Source: RHKX01 sp963823275
GTDB taxonomy: Bacteria > Actinomycetota > Thermoleophilia > Solirubrobacterales > 70-9
NCBI GenBank assembly: GCA_963823275.1
Contig: CAWGKW010000002.1
Span: forward strand, 434,001-498,000
Direction of reading: 5' to 3'
DNA length: 64,000 bases
Made by a program: the position numbers and the translations under genes. Of the stretch, positions 49,992 to 58,394 are shown in pieces (position 1 is the first letter of the stretch; each line of letters begins with the position of its first letter). The notes beneath the pieces are model-generated. The model was not told where the DNA came from. It saw only the letters and a program-made list of their open reading frames with translations, and did no database searches.

Positions 49992-51368
49992 TCAGGGCCT
50001 GGCGACGACGTCCACGAAGTGCTCGAGGTGTTTGGTCGTCCAGCATTCGAACGCCTCGGTGGTGTGGGGCTCGTAGGCCGCCATCACCGAATCACCGTAG
50101 TTCCAGTACAGGCGGGGCTCCGGGTTGAGCCAGAAGGTCCGTCCCGCCCGGTCGCAGAGGCGCGCGAAGGCGGCGGCGTGCGGATCGCGCCCGTTGGTCC
50201 GCGCGTCGCCGAGCACGATCACGGTCGATCTTGGGTCGAGATCGGCGGAGATCTCCTCCAGGAACTCGAGCCAGACCCGCCCGTAGTCGGTGTAGCCGGA
50301 GATGTCGGCGACGCCGCCGTCGCGGCTGATCCGCTCGCTGATCTTGCGGAAGTCGCGTTCGCGCTCGAAGGCCTCGGTCACCTCGCTGATCCGCTCGATG
50401 AAGACGAAGCTGCGGAGCTTGCGGAACGAGTCGTGCAGGGCGTGGAGGACGCTGAGGAAGAACACGCTTGCCGACGTGACTGAGGTCGAGACGTCGCAGA
50501 GCACGTAGATCTCGGGGCGGCGCGGCCGCTTCGGGCGGTAGCGCAACGTCAGCGGCACCCCGCCCGTCTCCAGCGATGTTCGCATCGTCCGGCGGATGTC
50601 GACGATCCGGCCCTTGCGCCGTCCGCGCTGCTCGTTGCCGAGGGTCGCCAGCCGTCGCTTCAACATCGTCACCGAGCGGTGCACCGCGGCCAGATCCTGG
50701 GTTGGGTTGGTCGGCAGCGCCCGATCGAGCTCGGCGAGAGGTCGAGCCGGCGGTAGGTTGCCGGTTCGCTCGATCAGGCCGCGCTCGAGCTCGCGACGCA
50801 GATGGGTCTCGAAGCGACGCACTCCGTCGCGATCGAGCTCGACGTCCTCGCCGGCTCCGTCGGGCTGACCGGCGCCCGGGGTCAGCCCCAGCGAGCGCCG
50901 GATCCGCTGGACGTCGACGCCGACGACCCCCGAGCCCTCGCCACGCCTCCCGAACGCAGCGACCGCGAGCTGGGCGAGGTCGCGCATTCGGCCCTCGTCG
51001 CCGTCGGCGATCGCCCGCCGGATCTGCGCGGTCAGCTCGTCGAGGTCGATCCGCTCGCCGTCGCCGGCGGCATCGGAGGCCGAGGGCTCGCCCTCGAAGT
51101 CAGATCCTTCCTCCTCGCGCTCGAGCGCGGCCATCTCGGCGGCCCGGAAGAACCAGCGATCGAAGACGAGGTCGAAGAGACGCCGGTCCTCCTGCGACTT
51201 GGCGAGCGTCGAGGCCAGCGCTTCGCGGAACTGCAGGCGCTCGGTCCACGGGACCTCCTCGACCGCGGCGAACGCGTCGAGGATCTCCGCCGTCCCGATC
51301 GCGATGCCCTCCTTGCGCAACTCGTCGCAGAAGCTGACGACCTGTGGGGCGAATCCCTGATCGGTCAC
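49992..51368 (-). CDS. CoxE-like VWA-domain protein
   Basis: 458 aa. The N-terminal helical part has VPWTERLQFREALASTLAKSQEDRRLFDLVFDRWF, typical of CoxE-type partners of MoxR ATPases. The C-terminal von Willebrand A domain (about 285-455) has a MIDAS-like DVSTSV, then TVIVLGDARTN. Such MoxR-VWA pairs act as chaperones for cofactor insertion into metalloenzymes, for example CO dehydrogenase; no such enzyme is encoded nearby. The gene starts 4 bp after the MoxR stop with a GTG start. Confidence 0.9.
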   Translation of the reverse strand: MTDQGFAPQVVSFCDELRKEGIAIGTAEILDAFAAVEEVPWTERLQFREALASTLAKSQEDRRLFDLVFDRWFFRAAEMAALEREEEGSDFEGEPSASDAAGDGERIDLDELTAQIRRAIADGDEGRMRDLAQLAVAAFGRRGEGSGVVGVDVQRIRRSLGLTPGAGQPDGAGEDVELDRDGVRRFETHLRRELERGLIERTGNLPPARPLAELDRALPTNPTQDLAAVHRSVTMLKRRLATLGNEQRGRRKGRIVDIRRTMRTSLETGGVPLTLRYRPKRPRRPEIYVLCDVSTSVTSASVFFLSVLHALHDSFRKLRSFVFIERISEVTEAFERERDFRKISERISRDGGVADISGYTDYGRVWLEFLEEISADLDPRSTVIVLGDARTNGRDPHAAAFARLCDRAGRTFWLNPEPRLYWNYGDSVMAAYEPHTTEAFECWTTKHLEHFVDVVARP

Positions 51369-51372
51369 GGCT

Positions 51373-52341
51373 TCAGGAGGCGGGCTCGCCGGCCGGACCC
51401 ACCCTGCCCGGCAATCGCATCCCGACCCGTTCGGCGACGAGGTCCAGGTCGGTCCGGTGCTTGACGATGATGCTCATCGTCTGCGCGAAGATCTCAGCGT
51501 CGATCTCGTCGGCCCCGAGCAGCAGGAGCGCCCGGGCCCAGTCGATCGACTCGGCGATCGACGGCGGCTTCTTCAGATCGAGCTCACGGACCATCGCGAC
51601 GACCTCGACCAGGCGGCGAGCCAGGCCCTCGTCGAGCTCGGGGGCGTGCAGCCTGACGATCTCGACCTCGCGTTCGATGCTCGGGTAGTCGAGCCACAGG
51701 TAGAGGCAGCGGCGCTTCAACGCCTCGGTCAGCTCGCGCGAATTGTTGGAGGTGAGCAGGACCAGGGGCATCGATTGGGCCTCGACGACCCCGAGCTCGG
51801 GGATCGAGATCTGAAAGTCGGACAGGACCTCGAGCAGCATCGCCTCGAACTCCTGGTCCGTCTTGTCGATCTCGTCGATCAGCAGCACCACCGGATCGGG
51901 GGATGCAATGGCGCTGAGCAGTGGGCGGGTGAGCAGGAACTCCTCGGCGAAGATGTCGTCCATGATCGAGTCGCTCTCGGCCTCCGCCTCGGCCGCCGTC
52001 GGTTCAGGAGCGCCGGCCTCGGCCTGGATCCGCAGCAGCTGCTTGCGGTAATTCCACTCGTAGAGCGCCTTGGCCTCGTCGAGACCCTCGTAGCACTGCA
52101 GGCGGATCAGCTCGCGGCCCGTGGAGCGGGAGAGTGCCTTGGCGAGCTCGGTCTTGCCGACCCCCGCGGGCCCCTCGACGAGAACCGGCTTCTCGAGCCT
52201 CTGGGCGAGGTGGGAGACCAGCGCTGCGGAGTCGTCGGCAAGGTATCCGGCCGCCGCCAACCCGGCCCGCGTTGCTTCGATGCCGCCTGCCGCGGTGCCG
52301 TCGTCGCCGGGGGCGGCGAGGGATGAAGGGGGCTGGCTCAC
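51373..52341 (-). CDS. moxR: MoxR-family AAA+ ATPase
   Basis: 322 aa from GTG at 52341 (an upstream start at 52410 would run through the neighbour's promoter). Walker A GPAGVGKTELAKAL, the characteristic MoxR RLQCYEGLDEAKALYEWNYRKQLLRIQ, Walker B VVLLIDEIDKTD and sensor LTSNNSRELTEALKRRCLYLWLDYP are present. It works with the VWA protein encoded directly downstream, most likely as a chaperone for enzyme maturation. Its -10-like box TATCAT (52355-52350 on the minus strand) stands 8 nt before the GTG, again a leaderless geometry. Confidence 0.93.
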   Translation of the reverse strand: MSQPPSSLAAPGDDGTAAGGIEATRAGLAAAGYLADDSAALVSHLAQRLEKPVLVEGPAGVGKTELAKALSRSTGRELIRLQCYEGLDEAKALYEWNYRKQLLRIQAEAGAPEPTAAEAEAESDSIMDDIFAEEFLLTRPLLSAIASPDPVVLLIDEIDKTDQEFEAMLLEVLSDFQISIPELGVVEAQSMPLVLLTSNNSRELTEALKRRCLYLWLDYPSIEREVEIVRLHAPELDEGLARRLVEVVAMVRELDLKKPPSIAESIDWARALLLLGADEIDAEIFAQTMSIIVKHRTDLDLVAERVGMRLPGRVGPAGEPAS

Positions 52342-52349
52342 TCGGGTCG

Positions 52350-52357
52350 ATGATAAT
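52350..52357. promoter_or_regulatory. overlapping divergent -10 boxes between moxR and a small membrane protein gene
   Basis: GATAAT (52352-52357, plus strand) stands 6 nt before the GTG at 52364, and TATCAT (52355-52350, minus strand) 8 nt before the GTG at 52341. The two boxes share four bases in a 22-bp intergenic space with no ribosome sites, so both transcripts would be leaderless and mutually exclusive. Confidence 0.5.
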
Positions 52358-52363
52358 GACGTC

Positions 52364-52585
52364 GTGTCCTCCTCCGTCCTCGGAACTCTCCTGCTGGCGC
52401 TGACCGACAACGCGGGCCCCTATGCGCTGATGATCGGTGGCGGCTTTCTCGTCGCCGTCTACGCCCACGCAGCCAAGATGCCCCGGCTGCTCGCGGTCGC
52501 AATCCTCTTCGTCCTGCTCAGCTCGCTTCTGGCGATCGCGGTTTCGTTCAGCTATGACGGCAGGGCTCCCGGGGTTGAGCCCTGA
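52364..52585 (+). CDS. 73-residue two-helix membrane protein, function unknown
   Basis: 73 aa from GTG at 52364. Two transmembrane helices (about 18-36 and 42-62) are joined by a short HAAKMPR loop. It has no recognised family. Start choice rests on the -10 box 6 nt upstream and on the absence of a ribosome site. It diverges from moxR. Confidence 0.55.
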   Translation: MSSSVLGTLLLALTDNAGPYALMIGGGFLVAVYAHAAKMPRLLAVAILFVLLSSLLAIAVSFSYDGRAPGVEP

Positions 52586-52670
52586 TCGGTCCCGTCCCCG
52601 TCCCTCCAGCCGGCACCGGATCGTCGCCAGTGGGTAGGCTCGCAGGCCCATTGCCGAGCAGGAGGACGAT

Positions 52671-53621
52671 GTGGAATCGAGCGTGAACGAGGAGCCCTCC
52701 GGCGAGACGGAAGCCGCCCGCGCGGCGACCGACAGCCTCCAGGAGGAGATCGCGACCGTCCGCGAGGACGACGCCAAGTCCCTGTCCGCCGACCTTCGCC
52801 GTCTCGCCGCTGAGGCCCGTGAGTCCTCCCTGCGCGCTTCGGGCGCCGAGTCCATCGCCCGCCGAGCGGTTGCCGAGCGCGACGCCGCCGTCGAGCGAGC
52901 CGAGCGAGCGGCCCGGGACGCCGAGGAGAAGGTCCTCGCGGCGGAGCGCGACTACGAGAGGCGCTTCGAGGAGGCTCGCGGGCAGCACCAGGCGACCTCG
53001 GAGGCGAAGCTCAACGAGGCGATCTCCTCGATGAAGAAATGGGGTGCGAAGCAGATCAGCACCGAGCTGAAGCGGCGCAAGGCCGAGCTCGAGGAGCGGA
53101 TGGATGTCCGCCGGCGCAAGGCCGAGACGGACATGGCCGCCCGGAGCAGGCTGCTCGAGGACGGGATCGAGAACCGGGCGCGCGAGCTCGATGCTCGAAT
53201 CGCCGAGCGAGAGGACGGCTTCGAGGAGGAGCTCGAGCGCGTTCGCGAGGATGGCCGCCGCCGGCTCGCCGCCGAGGTCGAGCTGCGGACCGAGGTCGAG
53301 GGGAAGCTGAACCTCGCCGAGGCGCGGCTCGGCAAGCTCGCCGACCGCCTTGCCGACGAGGCGGAACGACGGACCAAGGCCGAGGCCGAGCGACGACTCG
53401 CCTCCGAGACGGAGAAGCTGAGGCGCGATGCGCAGATGAGCGGCGAGAAGGCCCGTCAGCGAGCGGCCCGCGAGGCGGAGCTGGAGGGCGCGCGATTGGC
53501 CAAGCAGGCCGAGTCCGACGGGCAGGAGCGCCGTCAGGAGCTCGAGCGTGAGGTCCGCCAGCGAGCCGCCAAGGAAGCAGAGCTTGCCGCCGAGCGGGCT
53601 CGGCGCGAGGCCCTGGGCTGA
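52671..53621 (+). CDS. long coiled-coil protein, function unknown
   Basis: 316 aa from GTG with AGGAGG 6 nt upstream. Almost the whole length is charged alpha-helix rich in Ala, Glu, Arg and Lys with heptad-like spacing (for example AERDAAVERAERAARDAEEKVLAAERDYERRFEEAR and later blocks). No signal or membrane segment is seen, so it is probably cytoplasmic and multimeric. Coiled coils of this kind resemble DivIVA-type or structural proteins only in composition, and no function can be assigned. Convergent with the S51 peptidase gene. Confidence 0.75.
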   Translation: MESSVNEEPSGETEAARAATDSLQEEIATVREDDAKSLSADLRRLAAEARESSLRASGAESIARRAVAERDAAVERAERAARDAEEKVLAAERDYERRFEEARGQHQATSEAKLNEAISSMKKWGAKQISTELKRRKAELEERMDVRRRKAETDMAARSRLLEDGIENRARELDARIAEREDGFEEELERVREDGRRRLAAEVELRTEVEGKLNLAEARLGKLADRLADEAERRTKAEAERRLASETEKLRRDAQMSGEKARQRAAREAELEGARLAKQAESDGQERRQELEREVRQRAAKEAELAAERARREALG

Positions 53622-53643
53622 GGCCCGGCCGAACCCTCCGGCT

Positions 53644-54459
53644 TCAGCCCCGCCGACCCAGCCGTCCCGGTCCTGACCGCTGTTGCGACCGCAGACGTCG
53701 CAGCTCGCGCATCTCGGCCAGCCCGGGTTCGGGGCCGACGCTCGGATCGGGCAGGAGGCGCGTCGGTATCGGAATCTCATCGACCTCGCCCAGAGCACCG
53801 TCGCCGCTCGGCTCAACCCGGAAGGCTGACGCCGCCTCCCGGGCGCGAACCGCCTCGACGAGATCGCCGTCGCGAATCAGCGCGGCGGCGTGGTCGTCGA
53901 GCGCGAGCCCCGCCGGGATCTCTCGCGCGGCCACCGCCCTGCGGTAGGCGTCCCGGCGGAGCGGATCCTCGGAGTAGTGCACGCAATGGCTGCCCGCGAG
54001 CAGCCCGATTCCCCGTACTGCGGCCGGGGCGCCGCCGCCGCGCGAGACCCCGGCCTCAAACCAGCACATCGATCCGGCGCTGTAGCCGCAGAGGAGGATC
54101 CCGCGCTCGTGCGCCTCTCGCATGATTTCGTCGATCCCATGTTCGCGCCAGAGCGCCAGCAGGTTGACCATGCTGCCACCGGTCACGTAGATCGCGTCCT
54201 GGTCGAGAAGATGGTCGGCGAAGTCGATCGGGCGGTCGCCGAGTCGGAAGAGGGAGATCGAGGACGGAATGCAGCCGCGGCGTTCCATCGCGCCGTAGAA
54301 GGCCGTTATCTGATCGCGGGGGTCGCCGCTTGCGGTCGGCATCAGACAGATACGCGGGGCCGGGGACTCGATCAGCGAGACGATGTAGTCGTGCAGCGCC
54401 TCGTTTTCGGGACGCATCTGAAACTCAGCGCCCCCGATGGCGACGATCGGACCTGTCAT
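53644..54459 (-). CDS. S51-family (peptidase E/cyanophycinase-like) serine peptidase, copy 2
   Basis: 271 aa from ATG at 54459 (the ORF is open earlier). The serine nucleophile is in GYSAGSMCW, following IYVTGGSMVNLLALW, the S51 pattern that makes a Ser-His-Glu-type triad in a class I glutamine-amidotransferase-like fold. Family members cleave after Asp in dipeptides (peptidase E) or degrade cyanophycin beta-Asp-Arg chains (cyanophycinase). It is the downstream neighbour and paralogue of another S51 protein, with 43 bp between them. A substrate cannot be chosen from sequence alone. Confidence 0.85.
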   Translation of the reverse strand: MTGPIVAIGGAEFQMRPENEALHDYIVSLIESPAPRICLMPTASGDPRDQITAFYGAMERRGCIPSSISLFRLGDRPIDFADHLLDQDAIYVTGGSMVNLLALWREHGIDEIMREAHERGILLCGYSAGSMCWFEAGVSRGGGAPAAVRGIGLLAGSHCVHYSEDPLRRDAYRRAVAAREIPAGLALDDHAAALIRDGDLVEAVRAREAASAFRVEPSGDGALGEVDEIPIPTRLLPDPSVGPEPGLAEMRELRRLRSQQRSGPGRLGRRG

Positions 54460-54502
54460 GAACCCATTCTCGCCGGTTGACCCTCGGGATCGCGGTCGGC
54501 CG

Positions 54503-55291
54503 TCAGGCAACCGCGTGCAGTCGGTCGTCCCCGGGCTGGTCCTCGGCCCCGAGGTAGCGGGTCGGCAGTGCGGTCTCGATCACCTCGTCGCCGCCGTCGC
54601 CGACACACCAGGCCCTCGCGTCCGGCCGCGAGGCGACCGCAGCGACAAGGCGGGAGCCGCGGAAGTGCAGGGCGCTTCCGTCCTCGGCCGCGTAGCCGGG
54701 GCACATGCCGCGGCTGAGCATCCGGTGGTAGGACTCGCGCGGTCCCTCCCTACTGCCGTAATGCACGCAGTTGCTCCACGGCAGCAGTCCCAGGCCGCGG
54801 ATCCGCAGGACCTCGCCGTGAAAGGAGGTGACCCCCTCCGCATACCAGCAGAGGGAGCCGGCGCTGAGCCCGCAGAGGATCACTCCCCGGCGCCAGGCCT
54901 CGGCGAGGATCGAGTCGATCCCGTGCGCACGCCAGGTGCCGAGCAGGCTGATCACGCTGCCGCCGCCGACGTAGATCAGATCCTGGGAGAGGATGTGATC
55001 GCGCAGGTCCCGGGCGCCGCGGTCGCGACGGAAGAGGGTCACGTGTGAGGGCTCGCAAAGGTCCCCTGAGAATGCACGGTAGAAGCGAACTACGTAGTGG
55101 TCGGCGTCGCCACTGGCAGTCGGCAGAAAGCAGACCCGCGGACGCTCCCGCCGAGCTCGCGCCAGGTCGAGGACGTAGTCGTCGAGAAGCGGATTGCCGG
55201 CCTCCATCGAGAAGCCACCGCCTCCGAGAGCAACGATCTGACGTTCGTCGGTCCGGGGAAGGGGAACGACCGTTTCCTCGTCCACCACCAC
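54503..55291 (-). CDS. S51-family (peptidase E/cyanophycinase-like) serine peptidase, copy 1
   Basis: 262 aa. Three GTG codons in a row (55291, 55288, 55285) could start it; GGAGG upstream favours the first two. The nucleophile is in GLSAGSLCWYAEG, preceded by IYVGGGSVISLLGTW; a PTASGD segment matches the paralogue downstream. Both copies lie 140 bp beyond the PII gene on the same strand, behind amt. If they are cyanophycinase-like, this would link reserve nitrogen to ammonium sensing; no cyanophycin synthetase is in the window. Confidence 0.85.
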   Translation of the reverse strand: MVVDEETVVPLPRTDERQIVALGGGGFSMEAGNPLLDDYVLDLARARRERPRVCFLPTASGDADHYVVRFYRAFSGDLCEPSHVTLFRRDRGARDLRDHILSQDLIYVGGGSVISLLGTWRAHGIDSILAEAWRRGVILCGLSAGSLCWYAEGVTSFHGEVLRIRGLGLLPWSNCVHYGSREGPRESYHRMLSRGMCPGYAAEDGSALHFRGSRLVAAVASRPDARAWCVGDGGDEVIETALPTRYLGAEDQPGDDRLHAVA

Positions 55292-55430
55292 TGCACCTCC
55301 TCCGACTCTCGCTTCCTTGAATCTCTCTCGGCGACCCGGCCGAACCCCGGTTCGTGCTGTCGTCCGACGACGGGCCGGCCCCGGTCAGGGCCGGCCCGAT
55401 GGCGGATACGGCGACTCGTACTCTCGGCTC

Positions 55431-55802
55431 CTAGCTTGCGGGGATCTCAGGCCCTTCGTGCGCCTGCAGGACGTCCGTGCCCTCTTCGCCGGTGCGGATG
55501 CGGATCGCCTGCTCGACCGGCAGGACGAAGATCTTGCCGTCGCCGATCGATCCGGTCCTCGCGTGCTTGAGGATGGTCTCGACCACCATCTCCTTCTCGG
55601 AGTCGTCGACGACACATTCGATCTTGAGCTTCGGCCTCACGTTGACGGCGAGGCTCGCACCTCGGTAGTGCTCGACCACGCCCTTCTGGCGGCCCGAGCC
55701 CTTCACCTCGGTGATTGACAGGGACGGTACGCCCCGCTCGAGCAGCTCCTGACGGATCGGCTCGAATGCCTCGTGACGAATGAATGCTTCGATCTTCTTC
55801 AT
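55431..55802 (-). CDS. glnB: PII nitrogen regulatory protein with non-modifiable T-loop
   Basis: 123 aa from ATG at 55802 with GGAGGTG before it. PII signature parts are KKIEAFIRHEAFEPIRQEL, EVKGSGRQKG and the C-terminal TGSIGDGKIFVLPVEQAIRIRTGE. T-loop residue 51, the tyrosine that is uridylylated or adenylylated in most PII proteins, is leucine (HYRGASL), while Tyr46 remains. It should still bind 2-oxoglutarate and ATP/ADP and control the neighbouring Amt, but not by covalent change at position 51. It follows amt by 14 bp, the usual amtB-glnK order. Confidence 0.95.
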   Translation of the reverse strand: MKKIEAFIRHEAFEPIRQELLERGVPSLSITEVKGSGRQKGVVEHYRGASLAVNVRPKLKIECVVDDSEKEMVVETILKHARTGSIGDGKIFVLPVEQAIRIRTGEEGTDVLQAHEGPEIPAS

Positions 55803-55816
55803 TGGTTCACCTCCTC

Positions 55817-57274
55817 CTAGACGCTCGTGGGGCTCGTGGACTCTGCAATCGGCGTTCCTGCGACGTTCGGCTGGTACAGGCCGGTCGACGGATACTCCTC
55901 TCGCGGGATGAACGCCTCCGGATAGCCGTACATGCCGTGGGTCGAGAGGTCGAGCCCGGCGAGCTCCTCCTCCTCCGACACCCTGATCCCGATCGTAGCC
56001 TTGAGGATCCCGAACGTCGCGTAGGAGAGCACGAACACCAGCGTGAACGCTGCCGCAACTCCGACCGCCTGGACTCCCAGCTGGCCCAGCGAGGCGCCGA
56101 GGTCGCCGTCGGTGATTCCGTACCAGACCCCGGGGCTCGCCCCGTCGAGAATCAACCGGGCGGACCCGAAGATCCCCACCGACAGCGTTCCCCAGATCCC
56201 GGCGAGCCCGTGCGCCGACAGTGCGCCGACCGGGTCGTCGAGGTACTTCTCGATCGCCAGGATGCCGAGCACGGCGACGATTCCGCCGATGGCGCCGATG
56301 ATCGGCGCGGCCCAGAACTCCACGTAGCCAGACGGCGCCGTGATCGCGACCAGACCGGCGATCGCGCCGTTGCCGGCCATGCCGACATCGAGCGACCTCG
56401 TCTTGAGCCATACGGCGAGCATCGCGAACAATGCGCCCGCGGCGGCCGCGAGCTGGGTGTTGAGGGCAACCTCGGCGAAGAAGTTGTCCGCCGTCCCGAA
56501 CGTCGAACCGGCGTTGAAGCCGTACCAGCCGACCCACAGGATCAGGACGCCCAGGCCGGCAATCGGCATCGAGTGTCCGGGAATCGCCCTCGGTGTGCCG
56601 TCAGGCGCGTACTTGCCCCTGCGGGCACCGAGCAGCAACAGCGCCGCGAAGCCGCCGACCGCCCCCGTGAGGTGGACGACCGTCGATCCGGCGAAGTCCA
56701 TCACCGGCTTGCCGCCGATATCGGAGAGCAGACCGCCGCCGTAGACGCCGTGAGCCACCAGTGGGTAGATCAGCGCCCCGAAGACGACCGCGTAGACGAC
56801 GTATGCACTGAACTTGATCCGCTCCAGGGTCGTTCCCCAGACGATCGCCAGCGAGACCGCGCAGAACAGCATTCCGAACAGCATCAGTGCGGAGTCCGTC
56901 CCGGTCACCATGGTCCCGGCGATCTCCTGGCCGTGCATGAAGAAGAAGCCCTCGGTTCCGAAGATCTTGTTCCCCGACAGCGACGAGATTCCGTAGCCGA
57001 CAGACCACCAGGCGAGCGTGACGATCCCGAGGTTGACCAGGATCTTCGCCACCCCTGCACCGGCGTTCTTCTGACGCGAAAAGCCGATCTCCAGGAACAG
57101 GAATCCTGCCTGCATGAGCAGAACGAGGACCGCTGCGACGATCACCCATGTGATGTCGAGCTGACCTTGGACTTCCTTGAGAGCTGCGCCGGCGGCGTTG
57201 GCGGACGCGATGCTCGGCAGAGCCAAGCAGGCGAGGGCCGCCAACAGTGCCGTGAGGCTGAGCCTCTTTGACAT
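55817..57274 (-). CDS. amt: ammonium transporter (Amt/Mep/Rh family)
   Basis: 485 aa. A cleavable signal-like N terminus (about 1-25) precedes eleven membrane helices. The conserved pore histidines are in DFAGSTVVHLTGA and ALSAHGLAGIWG, with the gate region and FLFLEIGFSRQKNAG. The C-terminal tail (RVSEEEELAGLDLSTHGMYGYPE) carries the conserved cytoplasmic segment that meets PII. It conducts ammonium across the cytoplasmic membrane. It is upstream of the PII gene in the same operon. The start is ATG with AAGGAGG just upstream. Confidence 0.96.
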   Translation of the reverse strand: MSKRLSLTALLAALACLALPSIASANAAGAALKEVQGQLDITWVIVAAVLVLLMQAGFLFLEIGFSRQKNAGAGVAKILVNLGIVTLAWWSVGYGISSLSGNKIFGTEGFFFMHGQEIAGTMVTGTDSALMLFGMLFCAVSLAIVWGTTLERIKFSAYVVYAVVFGALIYPLVAHGVYGGGLLSDIGGKPVMDFAGSTVVHLTGAVGGFAALLLLGARRGKYAPDGTPRAIPGHSMPIAGLGVLILWVGWYGFNAGSTFGTADNFFAEVALNTQLAAAAGALFAMLAVWLKTRSLDVGMAGNGAIAGLVAITAPSGYVEFWAAPIIGAIGGIVAVLGILAIEKYLDDPVGALSAHGLAGIWGTLSVGIFGSARLILDGASPGVWYGITDGDLGASLGQLGVQAVGVAAAFTLVFVLSYATFGILKATIGIRVSEEEELAGLDLSTHGMYGYPEAFIPREEYPSTGLYQPNVAGTPIAESTSPTSV

Positions 57275-57384
57275 TTGATGTCCTCCTTGCGCCGGGCAGG
57301 GTCGACCGGCGGTTGTGGTTTGCCAACGCGGTCAGTGTGGGCCCGGGCCGCCCCGCCGTGTTTGTACCGGCGTCGAAAATTCGC

Positions 57385-57410
57385 CGATCCGGCTTGTACT
57401 CGCCGGATCG
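57385..57410 (-). terminator. perfect 9-bp inverted repeat between the MBL gene and amt
   Basis: CGATCCGGC and GCCGGATCG flank an 8-nt loop. Read on the minus strand it is followed by GCGAATTTTCG, a short U run, and it stands 76 bp after the MBL stop, so it may end that transcript before the amt promoter. A nitrogen-regulator operator is an alternative. The remaining parts of 57275-57485 show no gene. Confidence 0.5.
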
Positions 57411-57485
57411 AACCCCTGCAAAACGGCTTGAGAATGGGGAGTGACCGAGTTCAGCCGGCCCGCGCTGCCAGCCGGCCGTCAGCGT

Positions 57486-58394
57486 TCAGACCGCGATGCG
57501 ACTCCCGCGGGACGGCGCACCATCATGGCCGGAGGCGCTGTCGCCGCCGACGATCAGCTCGGCGCGCTCGGCGGCGATGTCGATCTGCTCGGGTGCCCCG
57601 CCCAGCTTCTGCCAGCTCCTTCGCGCGCTCCGGTGGAGGTCGTCGAGGAAGCCGTCGGTGTGAAGGGGATCGTGGTGAAAGAGGAGCGTTCGCTTGGCTC
57701 CCACCCGCTTGGCGAAGGTGATCGCCTCGTTGATCGGAGAGTGCCCCCAGCCCTCGTGGCCGGGGTACTCCTCGTCGGTGTACTGACAGTCGTGGATCAG
57801 CAGATCGGCGTCGCGGGCCAGGTTGTATCCCGAGATCCACTCCTCGCTGATCTCCGACAGGTCGGCCCCGAGGCCGGGCTCGTGGTCGGGGATGTAGCAG
57901 ACGGTCGTCTCCCCGTCGGTGATCCGGTATCCGAGCGTCGGCCCTCGGTGGGTGACCGCCTCGGCGCGGATCGTCGCGTTACCGATTTTCCATTCGCTGG
58001 CCGGGGCGTCGAGGAACGAGACGTCACAGGGAAGCTCGCGAACCTCGACGGGGGAGAGCGGCGCCGAGATGTAGCGTGCGATGCGCGACTCCAGCGACGC
58101 CTCCGGCGAACTCGGTCCGAAGATCCGGATCTTCGATTCGGCCCGGAAGCACGGCGGAAAGAACATCAGGCCCTGGATGTGATCGAGGTGGAGGTGGGTG
58201 AGCAGGATGTTGATCCGCGGCAGGTCGGGTGGCAGCGAGAAGCCGAGGGTGCGGATGCCGGTCCCGGCATCGAGGATCAGGGTCTCACCGCAGGAGAGGG
58301 TGAGCTCGACGCAGGACGTGTTGCCGCCGTAGCGGTTCATCTCCGGGCCGGGGGCGGGAACCGACCCCCGGGCGCCCCAGATCCTGACCTTCAC
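57486..58394 (-). CDS. metallo-beta-lactamase-fold hydrolase (RNase Z-like group)
   Basis: 302 aa. The metal-binding motif is THLHLDHIQGLMFF, with further ligands in HRG, IPDHEP, HDCQYTDEEY and the late FHHDP. The overall plan (WGARGSVPAPGPEMNRYGGNTSCVEL) is that of bacterial MBL hydrolases often linked to PAS or cyclic-nucleotide signalling, and is shared with phosphodiesterase-like enzymes. It would bind two metal ions and hydrolyse a phosphoester; the substrate is unknown. The GTG start overlaps the PAS gene stop by 4 nt. Confidence 0.88.
   Translation of the reverse strand: MKVRIWGARGSVPAPGPEMNRYGGNTSCVELTLSCGETLILDAGTGIRTLGFSLPPDLPRINILLTHLHLDHIQGLMFFPPCFRAESKIRIFGPSSPEASLESRIARYISAPLSPVEVRELPCDVSFLDAPASEWKIGNATIRAEAVTHRGPTLGYRITDGETTVCYIPDHEPGLGADLSEISEEWISGYNLARDADLLIHDCQYTDEEYPGHEGWGHSPINEAITFAKRVGAKRTLLFHHDPLHTDGFLDDLHRSARRSWQKLGGAPEQIDIAAERAELIVGGDSASGHDGAPSRGSRIAV

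Noticed and set aside
55784..57271. 495-codon plus-strand ORF opposite amt and glnB
   Set aside because: Composition is Arg/Asp/Gln-rich without family resemblance, while the minus strand holds clear Amt and PII proteins.
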